Below are positions 63,859-64,000 of a stretch of 64,000 bases of DNA, in pieces. The position numbers and the translations under genes are program-made. Under the pieces are notes generated by a model. The model worked only from the letters and a program-made list of their open reading frames with translations. It ran no database searches and was not told where the DNA came from. Location: the NCBI GenBank assembly GCA_944393175.1, contig CALXZH010000034.1, forward strand, positions 1-64,000, read 5' to 3'. This DNA is from an uncultured Alphaproteobacteria bacterium (lineage in GTDB: Bacteria; Pseudomonadota; Alphaproteobacteria; RF32; CAG-239). Each line of letters begins with the position of its first letter. Position 1 is the stretch's first letter.

Positions 63859-64000
63859 TTAATCTCTTTGCATTTGGTAAGCTTGCGACATTATCGGAGA
63901 AGTTTGCTCTTTGGGATTTTTATTGTGAAGCAATGCATGGAATAGTTTTTTCAAATCAACCTTTTTACCATATGAAATGCGGAGTTTTTTAAGGGTAGAA
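63859..64000 (-). CDS. C-terminal end of a gene running off the right edge
   Basis: On the minus strand an open frame enters from the right edge and stops at 63859, giving at least 46 residues (segments LKKLRISYGKKVDLKKLF, HALLHNKNPKE and SQAYQMQRD). The charge pattern looks like a real protein tail. I do not recognise it. The strand is opposite to the nucleotidyltransferase gene, so the two converge. Confidence 0.5.
   Translation of the reverse strand, partial: STLKKLRISYGKKVDLKKLFHALLHNKNPKEQTSPIMSQAYQMQRD

Noticed and set aside
1-64000. CRISPR array, insertion sequence or rRNA operon
   Set aside because: I looked for regularly spaced repeats, transposase motifs and rRNA sequence and saw none.

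Overview
The window is AT-rich chromosomal DNA that is densely coded, mostly on the minus strand, and it looks like a host-associated, fermentative or anaerobic alphaproteobacterium of the small-genome gut type. The supporting signs are alphaproteobacterial gene orders (ptsP-rodZ-ispG-hisS-prfA, ihfB-lapA-accD, psd-pssA, yejAB), a class III anaerobic ribonucleotide reductase whose glycyl-radical domain is a separate small gene, an iron-sulfur L-serine dehydratase and an EI-Ntr type PtsP. The lineage is inferred from gene content and order; no rRNA gene is present.

Layout. 1-1.7 kb: the start of a secreted protein and the phosphatidylethanolamine pair psd-pssA. 2.0-5.7 kb: tRNA-Leu, then an accessory patch with two unknown membrane proteins, a small secreted protein, a GH108-type muramidase and a zeta-toxin-like kinase. 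5.8-11.9 kb: a flavin reductase, a glutamine-amidotransferase-like protein without its cysteine, a nucleotidyltransferase-HD fusion, and the operon nrdD / glycyl-radical subunit / nrdG behind a pair of NrdR boxes. 12.3-16.1 kb: a TolC-like lipoprotein with a cadherin/Ig-like tail, divergent from a lone VirB8-like gene and a small-molecule kinase. 16.1-33.5 kb: pepF, a GlmU-like uridylyltransferase, DUF2207 and paired membrane proteins, then dnaE and the housekeeping cluster prfA-hisS-ispG, rodZ, ptsP.

33.5-45.4 kb: a sugar-isomerase cupin, an isochorismatase-like hydrolase, a degenerate half DEAD-box helicase, a 53-residue secreted protein, the cluster Memo/AMMECR1 fusion - M49-like peptidase - sdaA, a HAD phosphatase, accD-lapA-ihfB, rmuC and accA. 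45.5-50 kb: an unknown membrane protein and yejAB without the rest of the yej transporter. 50-55.9 kb: a prepilin-like protein, a large protein with a predicted CHAP/NlpC-like domain, a tandem-HD protein, serS and a META-domain lipoprotein. 56.1-64 kb: tRNA-Thr followed by an accessory block (RBBP9-type hydrolase, membrane protein, a gene remnant, an ankyrin protein, a hexose-6-phosphate mutarotase, a helical-repeat protein, a second CHAP/NlpC-like protein, a nucleotidyltransferase) that runs off the right edge into one more gene.

The observations I rate highest are: a 50-nt leader block (one mismatch) plus similar promoter motifs upstream of two otherwise unrelated accessory genes at opposite ends of the window; the split anaerobic reductase with its two NrdR boxes exactly 32 bp apart; the TolC-like lipoprotein carrying a cadherin-like domain next to an orphan VirB8; two diverged CHAP/NlpC-like paralogues; and a membrane-anchored Memo-AMMECR1 fusion overlapping an M49-like peptidase gene. 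No CRISPR array, insertion sequence or rRNA was seen.
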